From positions 1 through 64,000 of the IMG/VR virus record IMGVR_UViG_3300025010_000055: a DNA stretch of 64,000 nt; one strand, 5' to 3'. The notes under the pieces are model-generated. The model made no database searches. It saw only the letters and a list, made by a program, of their open reading frames with translations, and was not told where the DNA came from. The stretch comes from a virus. The position numbers and the translations under genes were made by a program. Of the stretch, positions 15,672-24,916 are shown piece after piece; the stretch's first letter is position 1, and the number at the start of each line of letters is the position of its first letter.

Positions 15672-18600
15672 GTGGCAGTAACAATCCTAACACCGGCTGA
15701 CCTGGACGACGTAAGAAATAACCTTGACGGTGATTATGTCCTTGGTGCCGATATTGATCTGATTGGATACGCAAACTGGGTACCCATCGGAGATGAAGCA
15801 GATCCTTTCACTGGTAAGATAGACGGATCGATATACGAAATATCAAACCTGACGATAGATAGGTCAACTACGGACAACGTGGGACTTTTTGGCGCTTGTC
15901 AGTCTAACGTTTTGGCAAATGCTCCTAACTTAAAAAACATAACTATCACAGGTGCATATGTCACCGGGCAGGATAATGTTGGAGTGCTTGCAGGTAAAAT
16001 CACGACTGACAAATATACTACAGATGGTTTTAATCTCATAGAAAACTGCTCATCAACTGGAGTCATAGTGGGCAGAACTAACGTGGGCGGCCTTGTTGGT
16101 TGTGCCGAAGGCGTTGAGGCTGGGGTAGACTACGGCGACGAGGATTATTACCACATCGGCAGAATAGCGTCAAGTTACTCCTTAGTTGCCGTAACCGGAT
16201 CTGGCGAGAATATCGGTGGTCTAGTCGGGTATTTGAAATATTTGAAAGCCTACCAGTTCCACGCAACTGGCACAGTCACGGGTGGCGACGTTGTCGGTGG
16301 TTTGGTCGGTTACTATTATGACTGCTCCTGTGAGTTTTGCTACGCGACAGGCAATGTCACCGGGGAAAAATGTGTCGGTGGTTTGGTCGGTTACGCTGGC
16401 GATAGATCGCTAATCAGAAAATCCTATGCCGAGGGCGATGTAACTGGGACAGAGGCTATTTCTGAACCCGAAATTTGGAATACAAGTCATATCGGTGTCG
16501 GTGGCTTGGTCGGATTTATGGATTTTGAGCTAATAGATAGATGTTATGCGCTCGGTGATGTGGTCGGTAGTTACCGTGCTGGTGGTCTGGTTGGCGCTGG
16601 GAATGGTGGTGGGTACAGATCGCCCAACATAGCTAATTCCTTCGCCCAGGGCAATGTCAGTGCGATAGGGCATGTTGGCGGCGTAATAGGTTATGTATTC
16701 CCGTATTATCTGGACTTCCGGAATGTGTATTGCACAGGTTCTGTGACTGGCAATAGGAGAGGGGCGATTATAGGCTATCGTGGCGCTCCATATTTTCCTG
16801 ATGATCCGATAGGCACCATAACGTACGAGACCCCGGCATATTACAACAGTGACACAAATACCGCTACCAATACCCATGGCGGCGAAGGCAAGACTACAAA
16901 CGAACTTGGTATTGAAACAACGTACCAAGAAGACTGGTTTAGTTTCGACTACTATTTTGTGATCGACCAAGACGAAAGCGTTTATCCTATCCTGAAAATA
17001 TTTTACGATCCGCTGGGAATAGTCATTTCAGCAGTAAAAGGTAGTGTAGCGCAGGGACTTGTTTGTGCTTATACGGTTGACGGGGTGACGTATTACCGAA
17101 AATTTGACGGTGCATCTTGGGCTGCTGCGTTTGAAGTGACTGAAGTGCCTCCCGGTACAGATACACTGAATACGTTTAAAACAAACGATGACAGGATCGG
17201 ATTTGCTGCCGATGTTGATGGAGTTATGACACTGTCTTTGACAGAGCAAGACAGTATGACTATTGAATACATCAAAACCCTGCCGTCTGGGACATGCGGT
17301 AATTTGATTCAGACTATCGAGGACGTACCTAAGCTGTACTATGTCAACGCGGTTCAATCCATGAGTAAGAGTGAGGCTGTTTTTTCAGATGACTGGGGAT
17401 CGCTTGCTTTTAGCAGCGCGATGAACATGGCTTCTGATAGCTATATCTCGCGACTGAAAGCAAAGTATTTTGACAGCAAAACCTGGCTTGCTTGGCGTTC
17501 GAGAGGGCAGCACAGGATATTCCCACAAATCGAAGCTGCAGAAGAGGAAGAAGCGTTGAAGTTGGCGAGTGGTAGTATAACGCTTAGGCAAGATACTCCT
17601 GTAGTTTCGGTCAGCCTTGAAGTTGATAGTTTCGACAGGACAGAAGAGGTTATACCTGAAACTCCGGAAGAAGTTACTGTTATCGGTTATCAGGGGGTTA
17701 CGCCTTTAACCGAAGTACCGGAAGGATATACAGGTATTTATTCTGTTACTGACATGCTTGCCGTAACTGGTAATATGGCAGGAAATTACATTCAACTGGT
17801 TAATTTGGACATGTCGGCTTACCCTAATTGGGTACCATTAGTAGGAGATCCGAATGGATTATTAGAAGGAATATTTGACGGAAACGGTTATAAAATAACT
17901 GGATTTACGGGGGCTGGTCTTTTCGTAGGCACTCACCCAACTGGAATAATAAAAAATGTACGGCTTATTGACGTGAATATCAATAAGCCGTATGACGATG
18001 TTTCCGTCATTATAACCCAATATCACTCAGGTAAAATACAAAATTGTTATGTTAGTGGCAATATCATTGGGGATGATTGTAATGGTATTTCTGCTGGTAC
18101 TTATTATGGAGATTCTGAAATAAGTAATTGCACAGTAGAGGCTACAATTGTAGCTTATGGACGTGCTTCTGGTATAGCTTCTAATTACGAGTCTAAAATA
18201 ATTAATTGTACTGTAAGTGGTAATATATCAGCAATTGATTCAGTAGGTGGTATATGCCAATACAACAATGGCAAGGTAGAAAATTGCATAGTATTGGCAA
18301 ATGTTTCAGCTATTGGGAATGTAGGAGGCTTGATTCAAGGTAGCTTTTCCGATATTCCAATTAAAAATTGTTCTGTTTTTGGTAACGTATCATCCGTAGA
18401 AGGTGATGCTGGTGGGTTAATTCAATATGCTGGCTATGACGAAAATCAATCTTTAGCAGGCTTAGAGGATTGTCACACCAGGGGCAATGTTAATTCATCT
18501 GGTGAAAATAATGTTAATGTGGGCGGTTTAGTATCGTTTTTAGAAATATCTACTCTAAGATGTTACGCTACTGGAGATGTTACAGCCGTTAACGAAGATT

Positions 18601-20036
18601 ATAACAGTGTAGGAGGATTCGCCGGTTTTATTGGAGGAGGCGACGTTGATGAGTGCTACTCCCTTGGTAATGTCACAGGACAAGGTGCTGTAGGTGGGTT
18701 TGTTGGTGAACTGTGGAAATCCCCAGAAGGCAAGATAACTGATTGTTACGCTAAGGGAAATGTTTCAAATGACTCAATCGCTGGTCAAACAGGTGGGTTT
18801 ATTGGTATTGGTGATTATGAAATTGAAAATTGTTATTCTGTAGGTAAAGTCAACGGGCAGAATACAGATACGGGTGGCTTTGTAGGATGGAGTGTATTTT
18901 TATTACCTTACCCTGACGGTGGTGGAGGGATAGTTACTTCATGCTATTATGATTCCGAAACTTCAGGTCAAAGTGATACTCATGGAGGCATATCTAAAAC
19001 AACAGCAGAAATGAAAACTCAGTCAACATTTGTTAATTGGGATTTTACTATATGGAAACTATCTAGTATTACAGAAGGTTATCCGGCGCTGAAATGGCAA
19101 ATGGGCAACGATGAAAACGTCCCAAACTATCCTCCTGCATCGAAAATAAAATTAAACTTCAAGGCAGGAGATTCCGATCCCTTACTCATGGGATCTTTTT
19201 ACGTTGACAGGACAAGCTTCACAGTCGGTAGGGCGAATGTTGGCGTAGATGCGCGTAATAGCATAGGGAAGTATCTCAAAGACCAAACGTTCGACGAACG
19301 AAATATCTACGTCAAACAGCAGATACAGTTATTATTAGCTCAAATCCTTGCCAGTGCAGGCATAACTAACTATTACGTAGGCCCGGAAACAGCCGAGCTG
19401 GGCATGGAGTTTTCGCCCAACCAGGACATCCTAAGCGGCATTAACGACGTCCTTACGACTATTCGAGACTGGCAGGTAAGGGAAGAACCAGACGGCAAGG
19501 TAGTCATTGCAGAGCGTACAGATACAGCATTTACACAGCCTGGGACGTATACATTTTACCGTAATAGGGACGTGTTTAGCCGGTCGGTAACTAAGGATGA
19601 TAGCAACACGTATGGCCGGGTGTGTGTGCATACGTCGGATTTTTCGGTCAAAGCGTATAGGCCAGTGTCGTCAAATCTGGGTTGGTTGCCTCCTGCGCAG
19701 AAAACGCTATACCAGCAATGCCCGGATGGTACTACATCAATCCAGGCTGCGGCATTGGCGACTGAGATAGCGGAGAGGCTGAGTAATTCTGGAGAGGTTG
19801 AGGAATTTGTAGGACCAATCAGGCCACAGTTGATGCCGGGGGATGGGGCGCAGATTATTGACGAGGACGGACCTAACTTGCTTGGTACCATTACGACGGT
19901 TACGCATCGTTTCGGCAAAGATGGGTTTTATACGCAGTTTACGGTGGATAGTGGCGGTAAGATTAATAAGCCGCTATTGTCGGATTATCTAAAGCAGATT
20001 TCGGCAGGGACGGTAAAATCCAAGATAACCAGCTAA
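15672..20036 (+). CDS. Giant GLUG-repeat tail protein (host-contact fibre/tip)
   Basis: This 1,454-residue protein is the largest in the window. It carries two arrays of GLUG-type beta repeats (units like 'GGLVGY', 'CYATGNVTG'): about residues 1-440 and 670-1160. They flank a middle domain (about 450-660) and are followed by a C-terminal domain of about 290 residues ('ILASAGITNYYVGPETAEL...') that looks like a tail hub/tip domain. GLUG repeats are found in bacterial and phage adhesins. The second array (about 17.7-19.1 kb) is clearly more AT-rich than the rest, so it was probably swapped in. GTG 15672 follows GAGGTGATAAT. Confidence 0.82.
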   Translation: MAVTILTPADLDDVRNNLDGDYVLGADIDLIGYANWVPIGDEADPFTGKIDGSIYEISNLTIDRSTTDNVGLFGACQSNVLANAPNLKNITITGAYVTGQDNVGVLAGKITTDKYTTDGFNLIENCSSTGVIVGRTNVGGLVGCAEGVEAGVDYGDEDYYHIGRIASSYSLVAVTGSGENIGGLVGYLKYLKAYQFHATGTVTGGDVVGGLVGYYYDCSCEFCYATGNVTGEKCVGGLVGYAGDRSLIRKSYAEGDVTGTEAISEPEIWNTSHIGVGGLVGFMDFELIDRCYALGDVVGSYRAGGLVGAGNGGGYRSPNIANSFAQGNVSAIGHVGGVIGYVFPYYLDFRNVYCTGSVTGNRRGAIIGYRGAPYFPDDPIGTITYETPAYYNSDTNTATNTHGGEGKTTNELGIETTYQEDWFSFDYYFVIDQDESVYPILKIFYDPLGIVISAVKGSVAQGLVCAYTVDGVTYYRKFDGASWAAAFEVTEVPPGTDTLNTFKTNDDRIGFAADVDGVMTLSLTEQDSMTIEYIKTLPSGTCGNLIQTIEDVPKLYYVNAVQSMSKSEAVFSDDWGSLAFSSAMNMASDSYISRLKAKYFDSKTWLAWRSRGQHRIFPQIEAAEEEEALKLASGSITLRQDTPVVSVSLEVDSFDRTEEVIPETPEEVTVIGYQGVTPLTEVPEGYTGIYSVTDMLAVTGNMAGNYIQLVNLDMSAYPNWVPLVGDPNGLLEGIFDGNGYKITGFTGAGLFVGTHPTGIIKNVRLIDVNINKPYDDVSVIITQYHSGKIQNCYVSGNIIGDDCNGISAGTYYGDSEISNCTVEATIVAYGRASGIASNYESKIINCTVSGNISAIDSVGGICQYNNGKVENCIVLANVSAIGNVGGLIQGSFSDIPIKNCSVFGNVSSVEGDAGGLIQYAGYDENQSLAGLEDCHTRGNVNSSGENNVNVGGLVSFLEISTLRCYATGDVTAVNEDYNSVGGFAGFIGGGDVDECYSLGNVTGQGAVGGFVGELWKSPEGKITDCYAKGNVSNDSIAGQTGGFIGIGDYEIENCYSVGKVNGQNTDTGGFVGWSVFLLPYPDGGGGIVTSCYYDSETSGQSDTHGGISKTTAEMKTQSTFVNWDFTIWKLSSITEGYPALKWQMGNDENVPNYPPASKIKLNFKAGDSDPLLMGSFYVDRTSFTVGRANVGVDARNSIGKYLKDQTFDERNIYVKQQIQLLLAQILASAGITNYYVGPETAELGMEFSPNQDILSGINDVLTTIRDWQVREEPDGKVVIAERTDTAFTQPGTYTFYRNRDVFSRSVTKDDSNTYGRVCVHTSDFSVKAYRPVSSNLGWLPPAQKTLYQQCPDGTTSIQAAALATEIAERLSNSGEVEEFVGPIRPQLMPGDGAQIIDEDGPNLLGTITTVTHRFGKDGFYTQFTVDSGGKINKPLLSDYLKQISAGTVKSKITS

Positions 20037-20209
20037 TTATTCCACGTGAAATAAAGGTATACTTTTCGCTATTGGCGCACACTTAAAAAACCCAGTAAAA
20101 TCAGCAGGTATACTTTTTGTATACAAGTATGCATGTGTATACCTCAGTAAAATCAAGGGTTAAAAGTATGCCTCTTCGGATGTTATTTTATTGTGAGGGG
20201 TGAGAAAGC
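20037..20209 (+). promoter_or_regulatory. Intergenic repeat region before lysis genes
   Basis: This 173-bp gap holds AGGTATACTTTT at 20055-20066 and 20106-20117, and an inverted near-copy at about 20163-20176. CAGTAAAATCA occurs at 20093-20103 and 20145-20155, giving a repeat period of about 51 bp. A dyad of GTATAC boxes lies in 20107-20143. It probably binds a regulator of the lysis genes, but no standard promoter was certain. Confidence 0.5.
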
Positions 20210-20500
20210 ATGAGCCAGAGACAGGGGCAGAGAATACGGGATGCTATTACGCATTGCGAGGAAGTAATTGCATCTACTACCTGCAAAGGATGCAGGGACG
20301 ATCATCAGAATTTAAAGGAATGTCTCGAATTTACATTAGACACCATTACTCTTCTGGATGATGGGGGTAAAGTAGTAAAAATTGAATGTGGTAACGCAGA
20401 TTGTCCCCATAACAAGAAATTTATTTGCTCAGAAAATGGAATCCGTATAGCATATCCTAGTTGTAAATGCATGGAGTATGGGGGCAGTAGAAAGTCTTAA
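20210..20500 (+). CDS. Small Cys-rich protein, unknown
   Basis: A 96-residue protein with eight Cys residues, including 'CKGC' and 'CKCM' pairs, suggesting zinc binding. Its ribosome site GAGGGGTGAG precedes ATG 20210. It is the first gene after the tail protein and the repeat-rich gap, ahead of the lysis genes. No family was recognised. Confidence 0.65.
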   Translation: MSQRQGQRIRDAITHCEEVIASTTCKGCRDDHQNLKECLEFTLDTITLLDDGGKVVKIECGNADCPHNKKFICSENGIRIAYPSCKCMEYGGSRKS

Positions 20501-20545
20501 AACGCTTGGCAGGGTGTTTTTATTTTGGGTACCGGAGGTGTGGTG

Positions 20546-20815
20546 ATGGGGAATGAGGACATCAGTTTAATCCGGCAGGATCTGAGTGACGTTAAAAAAC
20601 AGCTTGGAGATCTTTCTGTAGCGCTAAGCGATCTTCGCGTTCTGATTGCTGGAAAGTATGTCACGAAGGAAGATTTTCAGAAGTGCCAGGAATGTGCCGA
20701 GGATAGGATTGTTGCGCTCCACAAAAAGGTTGATGGGCAATTTACAAAGCTACTGGCATACGCTACTTTTATATGCGTTGTCATCGGCGTTATTTTTAAT
20801 TCCATGAATAGGTAG
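20546..20815 (+). CDS. XhlA-like coiled-coil membrane protein
   Basis: The 89-residue protein has an amphipathic coiled coil (about 5-60, including 'CQEC') followed by one C-terminal transmembrane helix ('LLAYATFICVVIGVIF'). This is the layout of hemolysin XhlA-type proteins found beside phage holins, which help the lysis complex at the membrane. The ATG at 20546 follows CGGAGGTGTGGTG. It is encoded directly before the holin candidate. Confidence 0.7.
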   Translation: MGNEDISLIRQDLSDVKKQLGDLSVALSDLRVLIAGKYVTKEDFQKCQECAEDRIVALHKKVDGQFTKLLAYATFICVVIGVIFNSMNR

Positions 20816-20825
20816 GTGTGGCGGA

Positions 20826-21032
20826 ATGAAAAAAGAGTTTACTAAGATGGATTGGTTCTTTGCGGCTTGTGTTGCTATGTGTCTTTTGGCATACCTTTAT
20901 AGTTGCTTAAACGGTAAACCGATAGAGCAGATCAAGGATATGATGCAGTATTTCGGCCTTGGCCTTGGGCTGGGAGCCGGTAAGGTCATATATAATAATT
21001 TGGGCAGTGTGGAGGAAAAGAAAAATGCTTAA
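20826..21032 (+). CDS. Holin candidate
   Basis: A 68-residue protein with one clear transmembrane helix (about 11-28, 'FFAACVAMCLLAYLYS') and a second weaker Gly-rich hydrophobic stretch (about 43-57), ending in a charged tail. Size, topology and position immediately before the endolysin gene, which it overlaps by 8 bp, fit a holin that opens the membrane to release the amidase. Confidence 0.68.
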   Translation: MKKEFTKMDWFFAACVAMCLLAYLYSCLNGKPIEQIKDMMQYFGLGLGLGAGKVIYNNLGSVEEKKNA

Positions 21033-21774
21033 AATAACCATAGACCCAGGCCACGGCGGCAGAGATCCTGGCGCAATAGGACCGACGGGAGTGCAGGAAA
21101 AAGTGATTACGCTGGCAGTAGCTAAAAAAGTGGCGGCTATTCTGCAGCCGGTTATGGAAGTTATATTGACCCGTTATGACGACATACAGCTAAGCACAAA
21201 CTTGTCGGTAGACCTCACTAAGAGAGCAGAGTTAGCTAATTTCTCTCTATCTGACGTGCTTGTATCCATACACTGCAATGCAGCTACAGATCCGTCCGCA
21301 CATGGTACCGAAACGCATTGCTACCCAAAGTCGGTACGCGGAAAAACCCTGGCTGGGATGATTCAAGGCCGGCTGATCCCGGCACTAGCCCTAACTAATC
21401 GGGGAGTCAAGGAGTCAAATTTTGCCGTACTAAGACAAAGTCAGATGCCAGCTGCTTTAGTAGAGCTAGCTTTTATATCTAATCCTGCCGAAGAGGCGTT
21501 ATTGGGCAGCGAGGAATTTCAGGACAGGGCAGCCCTGGCTATAGCTCATGGGATATGTGACTTTTTGGGGGTTACAACGCCGGTTCAGGAAATATTGCCT
21601 CCGGACGGGAAAAGACAGTCTGACGATATCAGGATATTTATTTTTGGCAAGGAAGTGCCTGGTGTTCTGATTGGGGATCGAGCTTATGCTCCCGTTAGGG
21701 ATCTGGTTGATGCCATCGGCGCTAAGGAATCGGTGACATGGGATGCAGCAACAAGGACTATTACAGTAGAATAG
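21025..21774 (+). CDS. Endolysin: N-acetylmuramoyl-L-alanine amidase
   Basis: The 249-residue protein has an Amidase_3 catalytic domain (about 1-180) with zinc-ligand motifs 'DPGHGG' (His near residue 9), 'QEKVITL' (Glu near 27) and 'SIHCNA' (His near 86). A C-terminal copper-amine-oxidase-N-like domain (about 195-249, 'GDRAYAPVRDLVDAIGA') follows, a wall-associated module common in Clostridia and Negativicutes enzymes. No signal peptide is present, so export is expected through the holin. ATG 21025 has GGAGG 9-10 bp upstream. Confidence 0.92.
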   Translation: MLKITIDPGHGGRDPGAIGPTGVQEKVITLAVAKKVAAILQPVMEVILTRYDDIQLSTNLSVDLTKRAELANFSLSDVLVSIHCNAATDPSAHGTETHCYPKSVRGKTLAGMIQGRLIPALALTNRGVKESNFAVLRQSQMPAALVELAFISNPAEEALLGSEEFQDRAALAIAHGICDFLGVTTPVQEILPPDGKRQSDDIRIFIFGKEVPGVLIGDRAYAPVRDLVDAIGAKESVTWDAATRTITVE

Positions 21775-21816
21775 TTCACTCCAAACCTGGTAAAAATAAC
21801 ATACGCGAATTAACTT

Positions 21817-21863
21817 AGCCTCGGAACTATCCGGAAATACCGGACGGTTGCCGGGGCTTTTTT
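21817..21863 (+). terminator. Strong intrinsic terminator ending the lysis/late operon
   Basis: AGCCTCGG (21817-21824) pairs with CCGGGGCT (21851-21858), with an inner TCCGG-AAATA-CCGGA stem, followed by a run of T. It separates late genes from the CRISPR-type operon. Confidence 0.85.
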
Positions 21864-21886
21864 ATTTTCCGCAGATAATGTATAAT
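21858..21886 (+). promoter_or_regulatory. Probable promoter of the type IV-B operon
   Basis: A perfect TATAAT lies at 21881-21886, 17 bp after a weak T-rich -35 that overlaps the terminator's T-run. Transcription would start about 30 bp before the small RHH gene, placing RHH, csf genes, cas6, cysH and transporter in one unit. The poor -35 suggests weak or activated expression. Confidence 0.5.
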
Positions 21887-21923
21887 AGATGTAGCGCAAA
21901 TTTGACAACGTGGGGGAACAAAA

Positions 21924-22100
21924 ATGGCAAAGAAAGACGCCGAAATAAGGGGGCGAATCTCGAAAAGACTCAAAGAAAGGTTCGTGGCAGCACTCGAAAA
22001 CGACGGCCTGACTGAATCAGACTGGATTATTGCCAACGTGGTCAGGTACGTAGAAGGGAGGGAGGGAAAGAAATTCTGGAAAATAAAACGCAAATTCTAA
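21924..22100 (+). CDS. Small ribbon-helix-helix DNA-binding protein
   Basis: A 58-residue basic protein with an RHH-like pattern: a short N-terminal strand ('IRGRISKRL'), a helix 'KERFVAALENDG' and a second helix 'TESDWIIANVVRYVE'. GTGGGGGAAC precedes ATG 21924. It is the first gene of the IV-B operon and could autoregulate it. Its 3' end overlaps the proposed csf1 start by about 25 bp. Confidence 0.7.
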   Translation: MAKKDAEIRGRISKRLKERFVAALENDGLTESDWIIANVVRYVEGREGKKFWKIKRKF

Positions 22101-22786
22101 CGCCAACACAGCTAATTAGACAAGCTGCACTCAAAACCCCAGCTGTGCCCGTGGCTATGGGTAAAACCATAGAGTATGCCGATGTGCCACTAGAAACCGT
22201 ATCAGATCAAAGGTGCTGGCTATGTGGAGGTAAAACGGGGGGACAAGGACAGTCCATCAAGAAAGCTATCAAGCCTACCTTTACTGACAGAGACAAGGCC
22301 CGCGTACCGCACAGCAATTCTATTTGCCCTGGTTGTGCTTTCTGCTTGTCATATTCACCGCTTAGGAATTACAGCATTTTGGCGACGTTGGACGGCCTGA
22401 GACACCCTACAAGGCCGGAAGTCAAAGAATTGCTACTAGACCCACCAGAACCGCCTTTTGTGCTATGTATTGCAGTGTCAGGGCAGAAGTGGCTACATTT
22501 CCGCTCGAAGGTTGCGTATTCAAGGGATGGGTTCCCGGCGCAGTTGGAGGAAACGCCGATATGTGTAGAGAGGACACTGCTCCGAGAATGGCTAGAAGCT
22601 ATTGAACACCTTTATACCGTCTTTACCAAGGAGGAAATAAAGACAGGACACTACAGCCAGAACCGGATCAAGACTTTTGGCCTGTCAGAATTCCAGTTAG
22701 TTGACGGGAAAATATCGGGGGTGAGAGGGACAAGGCTTTTTGATTTAGCCGTCTTTGTTGCTCAGAAAAGAGAGGAGGAAAAATAG
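22076..22786 (+). CDS. csf1: Type IV CRISPR-Cas large subunit Csf1-like
   Basis: This protein resembles Csf1, the zinc-containing large-subunit analogue of type IV effector complexes. It has 'RCWLCGG' (Cys 47 and 50) and 'ICPGCAFC' (Cys 84, 87, 90), a four-Cys-type zinc finger, then a mixed alpha/beta body. The frame is open upstream of the first ATG/GTG and encodes 'ILTPTQLIRQAALKTP', which looks like a genuine Csf1 N-terminus. GGGAGGGAGGG (22056-22066) lies just before ATT 22073/CTG 22076, so a non-standard start is likely. GTG 22145 is the conventional alternative and lacks a ribosome site. Confidence 0.78.
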   Translation: MENKTQILTPTQLIRQAALKTPAVPVAMGKTIEYADVPLETVSDQRCWLCGGKTGGQGQSIKKAIKPTFTDRDKARVPHSNSICPGCAFCLSYSPLRNYSILATLDGLRHPTRPEVKELLLDPPEPPFVLCIAVSGQKWLHFRSKVAYSRDGFPAQLEETPICVERTLLREWLEAIEHLYTVFTKEEIKTGHYSQNRIKTFGLSEFQLVDGKISGVRGTRLFDLAVFVAQKREEEK

Positions 22787-23253
22787 TGCATTACAATTTT
22801 GACACGACGGATGAGAACGCCGCCACTGCTGCCTTGATGGTGTACGCCGTTTATCGTAGCAGGGACGTTAAACGGTTTAAAATCAACCCGGAAATGTGGA
22901 CAAGAATTGAAAACGCCGTGAAATCAGCTGCAAAGCGCGCCGGGGATCTTGGAGATTTCATTGAAAAATTGAAACCAAAGCTGCAGTGCGGAACTATTCA
23001 CCCGCGATGGGCAAAAACAATTCCCGATGGCATGGTAAGTATGCGTGTAATGCCGGACGGATCGGTTATCGAAGTGGCAGACAGCGGAAAGAGGCAGTTC
23101 CTTACGGACGTTTTGAATGAAGTAGACCACAAAGCGGTTCTAGATCATCTATATCGAAAAACTGCAATTACCGTACTATTAGTCAGAGATAGGCAAGAAA
23201 GAGAAAAACCTATTGAAGTAAAATTAGGGGAGGATTTTATAAATGTCGAATAG
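22786..23253 (+). CDS. Type IV-B small subunit, Cas11-like candidate
   Basis: A 155-residue, mostly helical protein placed between csf1 and csf2, exactly where type IV-B loci encode the small subunit Cas11 that lines the effector backbone. The helical N-terminal half (about 8-70) includes 'RDVKRFKINPEMWTRIENAV'; the rest is mixed. It starts at GTG overlapping the csf1 stop (TAGTG) and overlaps csf2 by 11 bp. The identity is inferred from context and size because Cas11 sequences are poorly conserved. Confidence 0.6.
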   Translation: MHYNFDTTDENAATAALMVYAVYRSRDVKRFKINPEMWTRIENAVKSAAKRAGDLGDFIEKLKPKLQCGTIHPRWAKTIPDGMVSMRVMPDGSVIEVADSGKRQFLTDVLNEVDHKAVLDHLYRKTAITVLLVRDRQEREKPIEVKLGEDFINVE

Positions 23254-24226
23254 TATTAGATTAGACGGAAAAATCACATTATTGTCTCCTTTATCCCATA
23301 TAGGTGAGTCGAGCGGAATTGACAGTTTTTTGTCAACAGATACCGTTATTGGCATGGATGGCAGACCTCTGGAAGTATTTACCTATAGCGGCAACGCTTT
23401 TCGTGGTCAACTCAGGGATCTTGGTGCCTCATATCTCACGGAAAAACTAGGGAATATTAAGTACAGCCCGGAGCTGTTTTACCTGCTGTTTTCTGGTGGT
23501 TCGCTTGGTGGTGCTCAGTCGGTGGACATTGACCAGGCCCGTATGTATCGCAGAAACATTCCGCTGTTATCCGTGTTTGGCGGTGGCGTAGGAAATCAGA
23601 TCCTAACTGGGAAAATAAAAGTTGGGGCTATGTACCCGCTCACGGAAGAATGTCAAAGGATCATCCCGGAACACCTCAGAGACGAAAATGCGCCAAGCTG
23701 GAAGCAATGGACGTTCGACAAGAGCTTTACCCGTATGGACGATGCGAAGAACGAGAATATGAGAAAATACCTAACAGGTAGCGAAACAGACGGACTTGCT
23801 ATAGCCGGACAAGTTGAAGCCGACAGCAAGAAAAAGAAGAAGGAAGATCCCCCGCAGCAAATGCGTTACACGGTGGAAATGCTGGCTGCCGGTGCGGTGA
23901 TGTATCAGCGGATTGATTTATGCGATTTGTCCGATTTGGAGCTTGGAGCTTTTGTGTCAGCATTAACAAAATTGTCAGAACATGCCTATATTGGGGGAAA
24001 ATCAGGTACGGGTCATGGACTTGTAGATATAGAATATACATGGAGAAAAGCCGGTCAAAAAGATTCGGAAGGTACTTTTTTGAAGATTTCCTCTGACTGT
24101 TTGTGGCTGTCGGAACCAGCGGAAGAAGCCAAGAAAACCTATGATCAGTTTTTGGTTGCGTTATACGATCGTTATTTGGAGGACAACGCTCCTGAACTGA
24201 CCAAGTTGTTGACTGGGGGAAAATAA
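23243..24226 (+). CDS. csf2: Type IV CRISPR-Cas backbone subunit Csf2 (Cas7 family)
   Basis: This 327-residue RAMP protein would polymerise along the guide RNA as the Cas7-type backbone. It begins with a RAMP-like first strand followed by 'LSPLSHIGESSG', has 'YSGNAFRGQLRDLGA' (about 52-66) and 'SGGSLGGAQSVDID' (about 84-97), and ends with a Gly-rich 'IGGKSGTGHGLVDIEY' typical of Csf2/Cas7 folds. A Lys-rich insert lies near 192-200. GGGGAGG precedes ATG 23243. The length is close to the usual for Csf2. Confidence 0.86.
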   Translation: MSNSIRLDGKITLLSPLSHIGESSGIDSFLSTDTVIGMDGRPLEVFTYSGNAFRGQLRDLGASYLTEKLGNIKYSPELFYLLFSGGSLGGAQSVDIDQARMYRRNIPLLSVFGGGVGNQILTGKIKVGAMYPLTEECQRIIPEHLRDENAPSWKQWTFDKSFTRMDDAKNENMRKYLTGSETDGLAIAGQVEADSKKKKKEDPPQQMRYTVEMLAAGAVMYQRIDLCDLSDLELGAFVSALTKLSEHAYIGGKSGTGHGLVDIEYTWRKAGQKDSEGTFLKISSDCLWLSEPAEEAKKTYDQFLVALYDRYLEDNAPELTKLLTGGK

Positions 24227-24916
24227 ATGCAGCCTTTGAAAATTACTGCAGTTTTGCAAGACGGCAGAATAGCGGGAGTAGATCCATATTTTCCTTTAGA
24301 TTCCATCATGGCAGCCGAATGGATGCGGAGAAACCATCCTGAAGCATATTACAATGCCAGTAGTCACCTGTTGACCAATGACATGATCATACCGGATCTG
24401 CCGCTGGAGCGTATTGGAGGCGGTGAGGATTGGTACTTTGCTTGTAGCTTCAATACGATCCCGCCAATCTCTGAATATGTCATGCACTGGCACAAGAGGT
24501 TTGACGATCAGCTTGAGCAGCATATCGACTTTGCGGGTAAGCGGGGCAAGGTGGACATTAAATCAGGCAAAAACAAGGCATACAGGATGCCTTTGGTGGT
24601 GCAGTTATTCGATAGGCTAGAATGGTTTGCTGTGGGTGATTTAGAGGCAGTACAGGATTTAGTCTTAGGCATTACCCACTTAGGAAAGAAAAGTAGCCAG
24701 GGGCTTGGAGCGGTAAATTATTGGACTGTTGAGGAATGGCCGGAGGATTGGAGCTTTGTCAGGGACGGTAAGCTGACCAGGGCCATACCGATCGGTCATG
24801 GATTTCCCGTTGGAGTGCAGGTAGCAAAGATGGCTTTGTACGGCATCAGGTCGCCTTACTGGCACACAGAAAATCAGATGGTTTGCATGATGCCGGAGGT
24901 GTTGCAACGTGATTAA
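24227..24916 (+). CDS. csf3: Type IV CRISPR-Cas subunit Csf3 (Cas5 family)
   Basis: This 229-residue RAMP protein is predicted to cap the 5' end of the guide RNA. The start 'LQDGRIAGVDPYFPLDSIMAAEWMRR' region is characteristic of Csf3, and a Cas5-type Gly-rich loop 'HLGKKSSQGLGAV' occurs near residues 148-160. It begins one base after the csf2 stop and overlaps the cas6-like gene by 8 bp. It has the expected size. Confidence 0.82.
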   Translation: MQPLKITAVLQDGRIAGVDPYFPLDSIMAAEWMRRNHPEAYYNASSHLLTNDMIIPDLPLERIGGGEDWYFACSFNTIPPISEYVMHWHKRFDDQLEQHIDFAGKRGKVDIKSGKNKAYRMPLVVQLFDRLEWFAVGDLEAVQDLVLGITHLGKKSSQGLGAVNYWTVEEWPEDWSFVRDGKLTRAIPIGHGFPVGVQVAKMALYGIRSPYWHTENQMVCMMPEVLQRD

